Assembly: GCF_016862635.1 (NCBI RefSeq)
Contig: NZ_BONI01000011.1
Span: 62,001 to 126,000, forward strand
Direction: 5' to 3'
Origin: Catellatospora coxensis
GTDB lineage: Bacteria; Actinomycetota; Actinomycetes; Mycobacteriales; Micromonosporaceae
DNA: 64,000 bases
Notes under the pieces: generated by a model
Seen by the model: the letters and a program-made list of their open reading frames with translations, nothing else
Told to the model about the DNA's origin: nothing
The model's database searches: none
Part shown: positions 25,735-35,738 of the stretch, one piece after another
How the letters are laid out: each line of letters starts with the position of its first letter
Position numbering within the stretch: the stretch's first letter is position 1
Position numbers and translations under genes: made by a program

Positions 25735-27606
25735 CCGGCCGGGCGTTGCCGCAGGTGGCAGGGTTGCGGCGAAGCAGCGCTGCAGCGGTGCCATCAGGTA
25801 GCCGCCCGGCCCCCGGCGCAACAGGTGGACTGCGGCGAGCCGCTCCAGCAGCGCGGCCGCCTGCGCGGGCAGGCCGTCGAGCAGCTCGGCGGCCTGGCTC
25901 GCCGTCAGCAGCGGCCAGGCGACCGTGCCCAACCGCGCGAACGCGAGCCGGTCGGACGGGCCCAGCGCGTCGAACGCGGCCTGCATGGCGGCCCGGAGGT
26001 TGAACGGCGCGTGCAGGCCCTGCGACAGCCGGTCCAGCGGCCCTTGCTCGACGAGTGTCCCCACGTACTCCGTCATGCTCAGCTCCGGCTGCTGCCGCAG
26101 CTGGCCGGCCGCGAGCCGCAGCGCCTGCGGCAGCCCGCCGCACACGTTGACCAGGCCCTGCACCGCCTGCGGCTCGCGGGCCACCCGGTCGTCGCCGACC
26201 AGCCCACGCAGCAGCAGGCCCGACTCGGCCGCGGTGAGCTCGGGCACCTGGAACGAGCGGCCGCCGTGCAGCGCGGTCAACGCGACCGGATCGGCGCGTC
26301 CGGTGACCAGCACCGCGCAGCCGGCGGCGCCGGGCAGCAGCGGCGCGACCTGGTCCAGGCTGTCCGCGTCGTCGAGCACGAGCAGCACCCGGCGGCCGGT
26401 CAGCGCGGCACGCAGCGCCCCGACCAGCGCCCCTTGCCCGAACGGCATCCGATCACGCGGGACACCGGCGACCTGCAGCAGCTCGGCGAGAGCATCGGTC
26501 GCCGGCCGGGCGGCGCCGCGCCCGGCCCGCAGGTCGATGAACCACTGCCCGTCCGGGAAACGGTCACGGACCTGCCAGGCCACGTGCACCGCCAGGGCGG
26601 TCTTGCCGACGCCGGGAGGGCCGCCGAGCGCGACGATCGCCGGCCGGACCGGGTTGGCTTCCCGCAGGGCCGCGGTGATCTCGGCGGCCAGCTCGGTTCG
26701 GCCGGTGAACTCGTCGGCGTCGATGGGCAGCTGGTTGGCCGGCCACTGCGCCCAGTCGGCCGGCGGCGGCGGAGCGCCGGCCGTGTCGACCGGCGCGGGC
26801 GGTTCCCGGCCCGCCACGATCGCCGGCTGCGGGACCTGCCTGTCTGCGGCGACCTCTTCGCCGTTCAGGATGCGCAGGTGCAGTCCGCGCAGCTCGGGAC
26901 CGGGATCGACGCCGAGCTCCTCGGCCAGGTGCTGCTTGACGGTCTGGTACGCGGCCAGCGCCTCGGACTGCCGGCCGGTGCCGTACAGCGATTCGATCAG
27001 CTGGCTCCAGAACCGCTCCCGGCGCGGGTGTTCGGCGGTCAGCGTGCGCAGCTCGGCGATCAGCTCGCCGCTGTGCCGCAACGTCATCTCGATGTCGATG
27101 CGCCGCTCGATCGCCTTGAGCCGGTACTCGGTCAGCCGGGGCACCTCGTCGCGGTGCAGGGCGTCGCAGTCGACGTTGGACAGCGCCGGGCCGCGCCAGA
27201 TGCTCAGCGCCTTGTCGAGCCGGGCCAGCTCGGCGGTGGTGTCGCCGGCGCGGGAGGCGGTACGGGCCGCGCACAGCTCGCGGTCGAAGCAGATCAGGTC
27301 CAGGGAATCGGCGTCGGCTTCGAAGGTGTAGCCGCCGGGCACGGTGCGCAGCGGGCACCGGCCGATCCGCTGGTGCTGCTGCAGGGTCTTGCGCAGCCGC
27401 ATGATGTAGGTGTGCAGGGTCGCGCGGGCGCTGTCGGGCAGGTCGTCGCCCCACAGCGTCGCCATCGCCTGGCTGGTCGAGACGTACCGGTTGGCGCGCA
27501 GCAGCAGCGAGGCCAGCAGCACCCGGCTCTTGGCCGCGCCGAACGACACGACCTGGCCGGCGAACACCACGTCGACGGGCCCGAGCACCCGGTAGTACCC
27601 GATCAA
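25684..27606 (-). CDS. SARP-family transcriptional activator (AfsR-like, with NB-ARC domain)
   Basis: This 640-residue regulator is probably the pathway-specific activator. It has an OmpR-type winged helix (about 1-95, including ATLHTYIMRLRKTLQQH) and a bacterial transcriptional activation domain (about 100-245). An NB-ARC ATPase (Walker A GGPPGVGKTALA) and an arm domain rich in Leu/Ala follow. The start is a TTG at 27606 (protein begins with IGYYRVLGPVDVVF after the initiator) with GGAGG six bases upstream. Longer in-frame ATG starts upstream to 27816 would add a low-complexity tail typical of non-coding sequence. It lies 118 bp downstream of the response regulator gene, in the same direction. 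Confidence 0.9.
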   Translation of the reverse strand: MIGYYRVLGPVDVVFAGQVVSFGAAKSRVLLASLLLRANRYVSTSQAMATLWGDDLPDSARATLHTYIMRLRKTLQQHQRIGRCPLRTVPGGYTFEADADSLDLICFDRELCAARTASRAGDTTAELARLDKALSIWRGPALSNVDCDALHRDEVPRLTEYRLKAIERRIDIEMTLRHSGELIAELRTLTAEHPRRERFWSQLIESLYGTGRQSEALAAYQTVKQHLAEELGVDPGPELRGLHLRILNGEEVAADRQVPQPAIVAGREPPAPVDTAGAPPPPADWAQWPANQLPIDADEFTGRTELAAEITAALREANPVRPAIVALGGPPGVGKTALAVHVAWQVRDRFPDGQWFIDLRAGRGAARPATDALAELLQVAGVPRDRMPFGQGALVGALRAALTGRRVLLVLDDADSLDQVAPLLPGAAGCAVLVTGRADPVALTALHGGRSFQVPELTAAESGLLLRGLVGDDRVAREPQAVQGLVNVCGGLPQALRLAAGQLRQQPELSMTEYVGTLVEQGPLDRLSQGLHAPFNLRAAMQAAFDALGPSDRLAFARLGTVAWPLLTASQAAELLDGLPAQAAALLERLAAVHLLRRGPGGYLMAPLQRCFAATLPPAATPGRSAPGRVPAEELQYAAP

Positions 27607-27724
27607 CGCCGGCCTCCGGCGGCACGGGCCGACCCTCGCGCGGCTCCGTGCGCCGCGCCACTCCCCTGAGCTCGCATCCGTTCCCCCTGATCGTCGGCTG
27701 TCCACCGGCTGACGTGCGAAGACC

Positions 27725-28372
27725 TCACCCGGGCAGCCGTTCCCTGCCGAGTGCGTCCTCCCGGATTCGTTCGCTGTACTGGCCGCGGTGCCGGATCGGT
27801 CGTCCCGCGTCGGCATACTTCTGCTTGGCCCGGGCCAGGTGGGTGCGGACCGTTCCCGCGGCGATGCCCAGCTGGCGGCCCACCGCGTCGACGGTCATGC
27901 CCCGGCCGTACGCCACCAGCACCTCGTGTTCGCGTGGGGTCAGCTCGGGCCGGTCGGGCCGGTCGTCGCGGCCGAGCCAGAACGCGTGCTCGGTGGTCAG
28001 CGGCGAGTCGCCGTTGGCCACCGCCCGGATGACATCGGCCAGCACGGTCAGGTTCGCGGACTTCGCCACGTACGCGACCGCACCGGCCTCGGTGGTGGCG
28101 AGGATGTACGACAGGTCGGGCACCACGGTGATCACGATGACGGTGAAACCGGCCGTGACCAGCTGGGCCACGTTGTCGACCGGGTCGGTGAAGTCCTCCA
28201 GGTTGAGGTCCAGCAGCACGATGCGGGCCGACACGGTCTGGCTGAGGAAGTCGGCGACCGACGGCGCGGTGGCCGCCAACCGGATGTCGGGCACCCGGGA
28301 AATCCAGGACGCCATGCCCTCGAGCAGCATCTGGTCGTTGTCGATCGCGGCTATCTCGATCACGGTGTCCAC
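27725..28372 (-). CDS. NarL/LuxR-type response regulator
   Basis: This 215-residue regulator has a receiver domain (about 1-125) with phosphoacceptor Asp55 in VLLDLNLED and an acidic pocket at AAIDNDQ. The LuxR-type helix-turn-helix (about 145-205) contains LTPREHEVLVAYGRGMTVDAVGR across two blocks. It overlaps the kinase gene, so the pair forms a two-component system. The start is GTG at 28372 or GTG at 28363. The second gives a four-base GTGA overlap with the kinase stop; the first sits four bases after GGAGG. Its targets may include the SARP gene just downstream. Confidence 0.92.
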   Translation of the reverse strand: MDTVIEIAAIDNDQMLLEGMASWISRVPDIRLAATAPSVADFLSQTVSARIVLLDLNLEDFTDPVDNVAQLVTAGFTVIVITVVPDLSYILATTEAGAVAYVAKSANLTVLADVIRAVANGDSPLTTEHAFWLGRDDRPDRPELTPREHEVLVAYGRGMTVDAVGRQLGIAAGTVRTHLARAKQKYADAGRPIRHRGQYSERIREDALGRERLPG

Positions 28373-29541
28373 AGCACCTCCACTACCGTGCCGTGCCCAG
28401 GACTGGAGGTGACGTCCACCGTCGCGCCCTCCTCGATCGCGCTGTGCCGCAGCTCGCGCATCAGCCCGCGGCCCAGGCGCACGGAGCCGGGCTGGAAGCC
28501 CTTGCCACGGTCCACGATGACGAGCCGTACCCCGTCGCCCTCACCGACCGCGGTCAACCAGGCCTCGTCGACGTCGGCGTGCTTGGCCACGTTGGCCAGC
28601 GCCTCGCGCGCGGCTCCGACCAGCATCGACACGACGGGCGGCGGGACGGCTGCCGGCAGCGCGTGAAACTGCGAGTGCACCCGCAGCCCGAGGGCCTGCT
28701 TGTCGCGCACGACCCCGGCCAGCGCACCGACGACGTCACCGGGGCCGTCGTCGGCCGCGCCGGTCATCAGGCCGCGGAGGAAGTCCGATTCGCGGGCGCA
28801 CAGCGCGCGGACCTCATCGGTGCGGTGATCGAGCCCGCCACGGGCGATCTTGCTCAGCGTGCTCAGCACGGTGTGGTGCAGGACGTCGTACTGCCGGGTG
28901 CGCTCGTCGTAGCGGGCGCTGGCGGTCGCCTCGCGGGCCCGGGCCTCGATCGCGTCGGCGGTGGCGAGGTCGACCTGGCGGGCCAGCTTGCGCAGCAGGT
29001 TGGCGCAGACCCAGGCGAGCAGCCCGAATCCCAGCATGAAGAAGACGTTCACCGCCACGGAGCCGGCCGCGTCCGGGGTCATCCCCCTCCTGGCGACGTG
29101 GCCCCAGATCCCGGCGACGTACGCGCTGACGACGACGAGGGTGCCGACGACCGCGGGGCCGAGCCGGATGAAGATCGTCGCCAGGATGATCGATCCCATC
29201 GCCGACGGGACCACCCACAACTGCCAGCCGGCCGCGCACGACGCGACACACATCTGGGGAACGGCGACCAGCCACATCGAGGCCAGGGCCAGGTCGACCA
29301 GGATCCAGGGCAGCGACACCCGCCGGCGGCGCAGCATCACGGTGAACAGCACGGCCGACCAGACGACCGCCGACAGGTGGCTTCCCACGACCAGCGTCAC
29401 CGAGTGGAAGTCGTCCAGCCCGCCGAAAAGAAGCACCGGCAGGCCCACCGAGAGCTGGATGGCTCGCAGCGTGCACGACGCCTGGATGAGCACCAACTCG
29501 GCGCGTGACCGTGCCCCGTGTACCGTTGCCGCTGGCTGCAC
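28360..29541 (-). CDS. NarL-type sensor histidine kinase
   Basis: This 393-residue membrane kinase has about five or six hydrophobic segments in the first ~190 residues. A coiled segment leads to the phosphoacceptor region YDVLHHTVLSTLSKIARGG. The ATPase domain has the N-box AAREALANVAKHAD and the G boxes VDRGKGFQPG and SSPGHGTVVEV. The input signal is not evident; with a mostly membrane-embedded sensor it could detect envelope stress or the peptide itself. The start is GTG at 29541. A 131-bp region divides it from the divergent hydrolase at 29673. Confidence 0.9.
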   Translation of the reverse strand: MQPAATVHGARSRAELVLIQASCTLRAIQLSVGLPVLLFGGLDDFHSVTLVVGSHLSAVVWSAVLFTVMLRRRRVSLPWILVDLALASMWLVAVPQMCVASCAAGWQLWVVPSAMGSIILATIFIRLGPAVVGTLVVVSAYVAGIWGHVARRGMTPDAAGSVAVNVFFMLGFGLLAWVCANLLRKLARQVDLATADAIEARAREATASARYDERTRQYDVLHHTVLSTLSKIARGGLDHRTDEVRALCARESDFLRGLMTGAADDGPGDVVGALAGVVRDKQALGLRVHSQFHALPAAVPPPVVSMLVGAAREALANVAKHADVDEAWLTAVGEGDGVRLVIVDRGKGFQPGSVRLGRGLMRELRHSAIEEGATVDVTSSPGHGTVVEVLWTP

Positions 29542-29672
29542 GAAGCCAACCTCGCATGTGGACAGCCGCGATGGGAAGTACGCAGAACCGTGTACTTGCG
29601 CGCCAGGGCGTGGCGGATGTCAAACTTGACGCTTGACCCAGTCACGCTGAGACGCCGTTCACGGAGACGCCG

Positions 29673-30644
29673 GTGAGATGGATTCGCGGCGCGGCGCCGG
29701 CCGGCCGGGGCGCGCTGATCGCATGTCGTGCCGTCGTGACGGTCACCGTGCTGCTCAGCGTCTACCTGCTCGGCGCCGGCTGGCTCGCCTCGTCGGTGAT
29801 CGGGGACAAGATGCTGCGCGCCGGCCTGGAGTTCAGCGATGCCCGGCCGGCCGATCCGACGGAGCCGGGCTTCCGGGGCGATCCCCGGCAGGCGTTCGGC
29901 CACGCCTTCTCCGATGTGTCCATCGCGACGCCGGTCGGCCCGGCACCGGCCTGGCTGGTGCCCGGAACAGCCCGCACCTGGGCCATCTACGTGCACGGGA
30001 TCAAAGGCAACCGGGAGGACGGATACCGGCACCTGTCGGTGTTGGCACCGGCGGGCTACCCGACCCTGCTGATCACCTACCGCAACGACGACGGCGCGCC
30101 GCCCGACCCGACCGGCATGGTCAGTTTCGGCCTCAACGAATGGCTTGACCTGCAGGCCGCGGTCGATCATGCGCTCGCGGCCGGCGCGGCCCGGGTGATC
30201 CTGATCGGCACGTCGATGGGCGGCGCGATCATCGGCCAGTTCCTGGCCCGCTCGCCCACCGTCGACCGGGTGGCCGCGGTGGTGCTGGACTCCCCGGCCC
30301 TGGACGGCCCGGCCGTCGTCGAGGACATGCTGCACACCCGGGGGCTGCCCTTCGCGTCCACGATCGGCTCGCTCGGCGTGTGGCTGGCCGATCTGCGCTA
30401 CCCGGTGCAGATCGGCCAGGCCGTCTGCGTCGAGGCCGTGGCCCGCTATCGTGGGCCGCTGTTCATCGCCCACGGCGACCAGGACGAGGTCGTGTCGGTG
30501 GCCGTCTCCGACCGGATGGTGGCCGCCCGGGACGGCCACACGACATACCTGCGCACCCACGGCGGGCATCTTCAGTCATGGCCGGAGGATCCGGGACGCT
30601 ACCGCCGCGAGCTGGCCGCGTTCCTGGCCGGCATCGGTGGCTGA
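29673..30644 (+). CDS. Membrane-anchored alpha/beta hydrolase
   Basis: This 323-residue protein has an N-terminal hydrophobic segment (about 17-40) that would anchor or export it. The hydrolase domain has YVHGIKGNREDGYR near the oxyanion position and the nucleophile Ser in LIGTSMGGA. The acid is Asp in AHGDQDEVVS and the His is in RTHGGHLQSWP. It belongs to the BEM46/FrsA-like serine hydrolases; the substrate is unknown. It starts with GTG at 29673. It diverges from the kinase and converges on gnd with 11 bp between stop codons. It may be outside the RiPP cluster. Confidence 0.82.
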   Translation: MRWIRGAAPAGRGALIACRAVVTVTVLLSVYLLGAGWLASSVIGDKMLRAGLEFSDARPADPTEPGFRGDPRQAFGHAFSDVSIATPVGPAPAWLVPGTARTWAIYVHGIKGNREDGYRHLSVLAPAGYPTLLITYRNDDGAPPDPTGMVSFGLNEWLDLQAAVDHALAAGAARVILIGTSMGGAIIGQFLARSPTVDRVAAVVLDSPALDGPAVVEDMLHTRGLPFASTIGSLGVWLADLRYPVQIGQAVCVEAVARYRGPLFIAHGDQDEVVSVAVSDRMVAARDGHTTYLRTHGGHLQSWPEDPGRYRRELAAFLAGIGG

Positions 30645-30655
30645 CCGGCCGGTCG

Positions 30656-31684
30656 CTACTTCTTCTCGGCGTGACCGCCGAACTGGCTGCGCATCGCGGA
30701 CAGGACCTTGTCGGTGTACTCGCCCAGGCGCCGGGACTCGAAGCGTTCCATCAGCGACGTCGTGATGATCGTGGCCGGAACGCCTTCGTCCACGGCGGCC
30801 AGCACGGTCCATCGCCCCTCGCCGGAGTCGGAGACCCGGCCGGTGAACTCGTCGAGCTCAGGCGAGCGGGCGTAGGCGTCGGCGGTGAGGTCGACCAGCC
30901 ATGAGCTGACGACCGATCCGCGCCGCCAGACCTCGGCGACCTCCGCGACGTCGATGTCGTACTGGTATGCCTCCGGGTCGCGCAGCGGTGTGGTCTCGGC
31001 GTCGACGACCTGGGTCGCCTTGCCGACGTCGGCGTGTTTGATGATGCTGAGCCCTTCGGCGATCGCGGCCATCATGCCGTACTCGACGCCGTTGTGGACC
31101 ATCTTCACGAAGTGCCCGGCGCCGTTCGGGCCGCAGTGCAGGTAGCCGTCGGGGGCGGTGCCGCCGGTGCGGGTCCTGCTCGGGGTGGGCTCGGCGGTGC
31201 CCGCGCCGGGGGCGATCGTCTTGAAGATCGGGTCGAGCCGCTGCACGACGTCGGTCTCCCCGCCGATCATGAGGCAGTAGCCGCGTTCGAGGCCCCACAC
31301 TCCCCCGCTGGTCCCGCAGTCCAGGTAGTGGATCTGCTGGCCGGCGAGGCGTTTGGCCCGCACGATGTCGTCGCGGTAGTAGGAGTTTCCCCCGTCGATC
31401 ACCGCGTCGCCGGGCTCCAGCAGCGGGACGAGCTTGTCGAGGGTGGCGTCCACGATGGCCGCGGGCAGCATGAGCCAGGCGGTGCGGGGCTTGTCCAGCT
31501 TCGCCACGAAGGCTTCCAGCGAGGTGGCGCCGGTCGCGCCTTCGGCTTCGAGCTCCTTGACCACGTCGGGGTTCACGTCGTAGACGACGCAGCGGTGCCC
31601 GTCGCGCATCAGCCGCCGTACGAGGTTGGCCCCCATCCGGCCCAGTCCGACCATGCCGAGCTGCATGGGCCTCTCAGTCGCCAT
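30656..31684 (-). CDS. gnd: 6-phosphogluconate dehydrogenase, decarboxylating (short form)
   Basis: This enzyme oxidises 6-phosphogluconate to ribulose 5-phosphate and CO2 in the pentose phosphate pathway. It has 342 residues, the length of the short YqeC/GndA-type class. The Rossmann motif is LGMVGLGRMGANLV, the substrate block is DGGNSYYRDD, CGTSGGVWGLERG follows, and the catalytic Lys is in GHFVKMVHNGVEYG. It lies 33 bp downstream of pgi in the same direction, so the two are probably cotranscribed. Confidence 0.95.
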   Translation of the reverse strand: MATERPMQLGMVGLGRMGANLVRRLMRDGHRCVVYDVNPDVVKELEAEGATGATSLEAFVAKLDKPRTAWLMLPAAIVDATLDKLVPLLEPGDAVIDGGNSYYRDDIVRAKRLAGQQIHYLDCGTSGGVWGLERGYCLMIGGETDVVQRLDPIFKTIAPGAGTAEPTPSRTRTGGTAPDGYLHCGPNGAGHFVKMVHNGVEYGMMAAIAEGLSIIKHADVGKATQVVDAETTPLRDPEAYQYDIDVAEVAEVWRRGSVVSSWLVDLTADAYARSPELDEFTGRVSDSGEGRWTVLAAVDEGVPATIITTSLMERFESRRLGEYTDKVLSAMRSQFGGHAEKK

Positions 31685-31717
31685 GTCCTGGCTCCTCGGT
31701 TGCGAGACGGTTTCGGT

Positions 31718-33346
31718 TCAGGCTTTCAGTGCCCGGTAGCGCCGGATCAGCGCGTTGGTCGAGGAGTCGTGGCCGAGTTCGGGTTCGGCGGTGCTCGACA
31801 GCTCCGGGATGATCGCCACGGCCAGCACCTTGCCCAGCTCGACGCCCCACTGGTCGAAGGAGTCGACGTCCCAGACGGCGCCCTGGGTGAAGACGCTGTG
31901 CTCGTACAGTGCGACCAGCGCGCCGAGGACGTGCGGGGTCAGCTTCTGGGCCAGCAGCACGTTGGTGGGGCGGTTTCCCTGCATGACCCGGTGCGCCACC
32001 ACCGCCTCGGGGGTCCCTTCGGCGCGGACCTCCTGCTCGGTCTTGCCGAACGCGAGCGCCAGGGCTTGGGCGAAGACGTTGGAGGAGAGGATGTCGTGGT
32101 GGTCGCGCAGCGGGTTGAGGCTCTGGGCGAAGCCGATGAGGTCGACCGGGATCAGCCTGGTGCCCTGGTGGATCAGCTGGTAGAAGCTGTGCTGGCCGTT
32201 GGTTCCGGGTTCGCCCCAGTACACCGGGCCGGTCTGGTAGTCCACGGGCCGGCCGTCGAGGGTGACATGTTTGCCGTTGGATTCCATCGTCAGCTGCTGC
32301 AGGTAGGCGGGGAAGCGCTTGAGGTACTGCTCGTAGGGCATGACGCCGATCGAGGCCGCGCCGAAGAAGTCGGTGTACCAGATGGCGAGCAGGCCCATCA
32401 GCACCGGAAGGTTGCGCTCCAGCGGGGTGGTGCGGAAGTGCTCGTCCATCTCGTGGAAGCCGGCCAGCAGCTGCCCGAACTGCTCGGGGCCCAGCGCCAG
32501 CATGGTCGACAGGCCGATGGCCGAGTCCATCGAGTAGCGTCCGCCGACCCAGTCCCAGAAGCCGAACATGTTGGCGGTGTCGATGCCGAACTCGGCGACC
32601 CGTTCGGTGTTGGTGGACACGGCCACGAAGTGCTTGGCGATCGCGGCCGGGTCGCCGAGCTGGTCGAGCAGCCAGTCGCGGGCCGAGGTGGCGTTGGTGA
32701 GTGTCTCGATGGTGCCGAAGGTCTTCGAGGACACGATGAACAGCGTCTCGTCGGCTGCCAGGTCCCTGGTCGCCTCGGCCAGGTCGGTGGCGTCGACGTT
32801 CGAGACGAACCGGAACGTGAGGTTGCGGTCGGTGTAGTGGCGCAGCGCCTCGTACGCCATCACGGGTCCCAGGTCGGAGCCGCCGATGCCGATGTTGACG
32901 ATGTTGCGGATCGGTTTGCCGGTGTGCCCGCGCCAGGCGCCCGAGCGGATCCTGGTGGCGAAGTCGGCCATCCGGTCGAGGACGTCGTGCACCTGTGCGA
33001 CGACGTCGGTCCCGTCGACGACGAGCGGGGTCCCTTTCGGCATCCGCAGGGCGACGTGCAGCACCGAGCGGTTCTCGGAGACGTTGATCCGGTCTCCGGC
33101 GAACATCGCGTCGCGGCGCGCTTCGAGGTCCGACTCCCGGGCCAGCTGTGCCAGCAGGTTGAGGGTCTTGTCGGTGATGCGGTTCTTGGAGTAGTCGAGG
33201 TACAGCCCGGCGGCTTCGGCGGCGTACCGCTCGCCGCGGGTGGGGTCCTCGGCGAACAGGTCGCGTAGGTGGCGGCCTTCGATCTCGGCGTGGTGCTCGG
33301 TCAGCGCCTGATAGGCCGGACGGTTACGCAACGGCTGGGTCGCCAT
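31718..33346 (-). CDS. pgi: Glucose-6-phosphate isomerase
   Basis: This cytoplasmic enzyme interconverts glucose 6-phosphate and fructose 6-phosphate. It has 542 residues, full length. Signature blocks are [32 protein letters not shown], the catalytic Glu/His region [12 protein letters not shown] through MESNGKHV, and [19 protein letters not shown] near the C-terminus. It is the first gene of a pgi-gnd pair that links glycolysis and the oxidative pentose phosphate route. The 262-bp upstream region to the cyclase gene should hold its promoter. Confidence 0.97.
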   Translation of the reverse strand: MATQPLRNRPAYQALTEHHAEIEGRHLRDLFAEDPTRGERYAAEAAGLYLDYSKNRITDKTLNLLAQLARESDLEARRDAMFAGDRINVSENRSVLHVALRMPKGTPLVVDGTDVVAQVHDVLDRMADFATRIRSGAWRGHTGKPIRNIVNIGIGGSDLGPVMAYEALRHYTDRNLTFRFVSNVDATDLAEATRDLAADETLFIVSSKTFGTIETLTNATSARDWLLDQLGDPAAIAKHFVAVSTNTERVAEFGIDTANMFGFWDWVGGRYSMDSAIGLSTMLALGPEQFGQLLAGFHEMDEHFRTTPLERNLPVLMGLLAIWYTDFFGAASIGVMPYEQYLKRFPAYLQQLTMESNGKHVTLDGRPVDYQTGPVYWGEPGTNGQHSFYQLIHQGTRLIPVDLIGFAQSLNPLRDHHDILSSNVFAQALALAFGKTEQEVRAEGTPEAVVAHRVMQGNRPTNVLLAQKLTPHVLGALVALYEHSVFTQGAVWDVDSFDQWGVELGKVLAVAIIPELSSTAEPELGHDSSTNALIRRYRALKA

Positions 33347-33608
33347 TCCTCGTGCTCCACGGTTCGGGTGGGAGTGGGTCCGTCTGGTCAGCGGTCACGG
33401 TGCGCGTTCAGCACGGACCGGAATCCGACCTGGACCGGTCAGTCCTCGAATGCCAGCGGTACGCCGTTACTTCCTGAATGTCGCTTCCTGAGGATACGCC
33501 CGTGCCCGCTGTCTCAGGCGGTCAACCGGGCAACCGGGCCGGGTCGCCGACGGCGTCGAGGGCCGCGGCCTGCGCGACGGCACGAGTGTCGTGCCCTCGG
33601 CGGCCGGC

Positions 33609-34565
33609 TCAGAACGTGGCGATCGGGTTGACCGGGCTGCCGGACGTGCCGGCGAAGCGGACCGGCGCGACGGCGAGCTGGAAGTCCCACTGCCCGAGCT
33701 CGGCAGCCGCCGTCGCGCACTGCTCCAGGTCGCAGTTGTCGAGCATCCACAGACCCATGGCGACGAGGCTGACAGCGTGGACCGGCATCAGCACGTCGTC
33801 GTACCCGGAGGGCTGGACGTCCTGGGGGGTGTCGGCGCCGATCAGCGCGACCTGCCGTTCGTGCAGCCAGGGCAGGCAGGACGCGTGCCAGCCGGCCTGC
33901 GTGAAGCCGCCGGCGTCGCCGCGCTCGTGCCGGAAGCGGCCGTAGCCGGTCCGCAGCAGCACCGCGTCGCCGGGCCGCACCCGCACCCCCTGGCGGCGCT
34001 CGGCCTCCTCGAGATCGTCAGGGGTCACACCCCGCCCCGGCTCCAGCCACGGCACGCCGCGGACCTTCGCGACGTCCAGCAGGACACCACGGGTGACGAT
34101 GCCGTCCGCCGCAGCGGTGACGGCCGCCCACGCCGATCCCGTCGCACCGTCGACCAGCGAGTGCGGGCGCCCGTTGTACATCTTGCCGTCCCAGAAGATG
34201 TGGCACGGCGAGTCGAGGTGGGTGATCGTGTTGCCGTGGAACGTGAGGCCGAGCCGCTCCGATGAGAAGCCCCAGCGCCGGTCGGCGTGGAAGGCGGCGA
34301 CCGGCATGTTCTCGGCGCCCGGCATGTCGGCGGCGCACGGGCACGTCGTCGTCGACCGCTCCATCTCGGCCGGCACGGCGACGTCCCACGCGCACGACAC
34401 GCTCCTGCCGTGGCGTACGGCCCGCGCGGCCGCCAGCCGGACGTCGTCGGTGACGTGGTTCAGCGTGCCGCGTTGGTCGTCGTCGCCCCAGCGACCCCAG
34501 TTCGACAGCGTGTCGAAGTATCCGAGCACGTCGTCCTGAGTGGGCATCGGTCGGCTTGCCGTCAT
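33609..34565 (-). CDS. Cyclase family protein (kynurenine formamidase-like)
   Basis: This is a metal-dependent amidohydrolase-like enzyme of the cyclase/KynB family, 318 residues. The metal/active-site block is THLDSPCHIFWDGKMYNG, which replaces the usual HxGTHxDxPxH spacing but keeps His/Asp/His. LIGADTPQDV and a C-terminal QWDFQLAVAPVRF segment complete the fold. The ATG at 34565 was chosen because the extension to 34661 has no homology-like text; GGAGGAG lies 11 bases upstream. Function in aromatic degradation is possible but not shown. Confidence 0.88.
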   Translation of the reverse strand: MTASRPMPTQDDVLGYFDTLSNWGRWGDDDQRGTLNHVTDDVRLAAARAVRHGRSVSCAWDVAVPAEMERSTTTCPCAADMPGAENMPVAAFHADRRWGFSSERLGLTFHGNTITHLDSPCHIFWDGKMYNGRPHSLVDGATGSAWAAVTAAADGIVTRGVLLDVAKVRGVPWLEPGRGVTPDDLEEAERRQGVRVRPGDAVLLRTGYGRFRHERGDAGGFTQAGWHASCLPWLHERQVALIGADTPQDVQPSGYDDVLMPVHAVSLVAMGLWMLDNCDLEQCATAAAELGQWDFQLAVAPVRFAGTSGSPVNPIATF

Positions 34566-34865
34566 CCGAGCATCGACTCCTCCGGTCGTACGGTTCGTGG
34601 CCGCGTGGGTCGGGACGTCCCGCCCTCGCCCGCTGGTGAACCGGCATGACACTACCTGCACGGGCAGACAGCCGGCCGGTCATGGCGTCGGGCGCGGCGT
34701 GCCTGTCGCCGACCGTCACAGTGACCATGCGGTTTGGCCGACGGCGATCAACCGGCCGGCAAGGTGAACCTGTTCGATGCCACCCAGTTCGAACCCCGGG
34801 CGTGCAATTAGTCGGATCAGGTCGGTGAACCGCGGCCGCGCCCCCGGCGCGTCTCGGGCGTGTGC
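34566..34865. other. Intergenic region, no gene seen
   Basis: These 300 bp lie between the cyclase start and the stop of the dehydrogenase gene on the same strand. Open frames here have biased, shadow-like composition. It should contain the cyclase promoter, but no convincing -35/-10 pair or hairpin was found. Confidence 0.5.
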
Positions 34866-35738
34866 TCAGCTCCCGTGGCCGTCGGCGGAGGCTTCGGGCT
34901 GGGTGAAGGCCTCGACCACGGCGGCGATGTCGGCGTCGCCGAGACCGGCTGCGGACGCCCGCGCGTACAGGTCCCTTGTCACCGTCAGCAGTTGCGGCGC
35001 GAGCCCGGTCCGGCCGGCCGCCTCCACCATCAGGTCCAGGTCCTTGCGTATCCCGTCGACCGCGAACGACGGCGCGTAGTCGCCGGACACCATGGCCGCG
35101 CCCTTGATCTGCGCGTACGGCGCGCCGGTCGGGGTGCCGTCGATCGCCTCCAGGAACAGCCACGGGTCCAGGCCGAGGACCCGCGCGAACTGCACGGACT
35201 GCGCGACCCCGGCATTGAGCAGCGCCACCCAGCAGTTGCACACCAGCTTCAACGCGCTGGCCGGTCCCGGCATGTCGCCGACCACCACGGTGCGGGAGCC
35301 GACCGCCTCGAACACCGGCCGGCATCGGTCGAGCAGCGACGGATCACCGGACGCGAGGACCACCAGCGTGCCGTCCTCGGCCGGTTTCCTGGTCCCGAGG
35401 ACCGGCGCGTCGACGATACGGGGCACCCCCTGGGCAAGCTCCCGGATGCCGTCGACGCCGACCGTCGCCGACTGGATCCACACCGCGTCCGGGCCCATCG
35501 CGGCGGTCAGCTCATCCTTGACGGACAGCGTCGCACCCGCGTCGAACAGCATGGTGACCACGGCCTGCGCGCCGGTCACCGCCGCTGCGACCGTCGACGC
35601 CGGCACCGCGCCGGCCGGGGCCAGTTCCCGGGCCCGGGCCGGGTCACGGTTCCACACCGTCACCTCATGCCCGGCGCGAAGCAGCGATCGCGCCATCCCG
35701 GCGCCCATCGCACCGGCCCCTATCACCGCTACTCGCAT
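34866..35738 (-). CDS. NAD(P)-dependent beta-hydroxyacid dehydrogenase / imine reductase-like
   Basis: This 290-residue oxidoreductase belongs to the 6PGDH/3-hydroxyisobutyrate dehydrogenase superfamily. The dinucleotide motif is VIGAGAMGAGMARSLLRAGH, the linker is VDAPVLGTRKPAEDGTL and the catalytic Lys is in SALKLVCNCWV. The C-terminal helical domain ends in an acidic tail. Substrates in this family range from 3-hydroxyisobutyrate to glyoxylate and cyclic imines; this one cannot be assigned. The ATG at 35738 has only weak Shine-Dalgarno sequence (GAAAGG). Confidence 0.9.
   Translation of the reverse strand: MRVAVIGAGAMGAGMARSLLRAGHEVTVWNRDPARARELAPAGAVPASTVAAAVTGAQAVVTMLFDAGATLSVKDELTAAMGPDAVWIQSATVGVDGIRELAQGVPRIVDAPVLGTRKPAEDGTLVVLASGDPSLLDRCRPVFEAVGSRTVVVGDMPGPASALKLVCNCWVALLNAGVAQSVQFARVLGLDPWLFLEAIDGTPTGAPYAQIKGAAMVSGDYAPSFAVDGIRKDLDLMVEAAGRTGLAPQLLTVTRDLYARASAAGLGDADIAAVVEAFTQPEASADGHGS

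Noticed and set aside
25825-27669. Long plus-strand frames opposite the SARP gene
   Set aside because: Their composition (Arg/Gln/Gly-rich, no domains) is that of an antisense shadow; the minus strand encodes a complete SARP with winged helix and NB-ARC motifs.
31034-33268. A 744-codon plus-strand frame opposite gnd and pgi
   Set aside because: It spans two genes on the other strand that are clearly gnd and pgi; the frame is open only because of high GC third-position bias.
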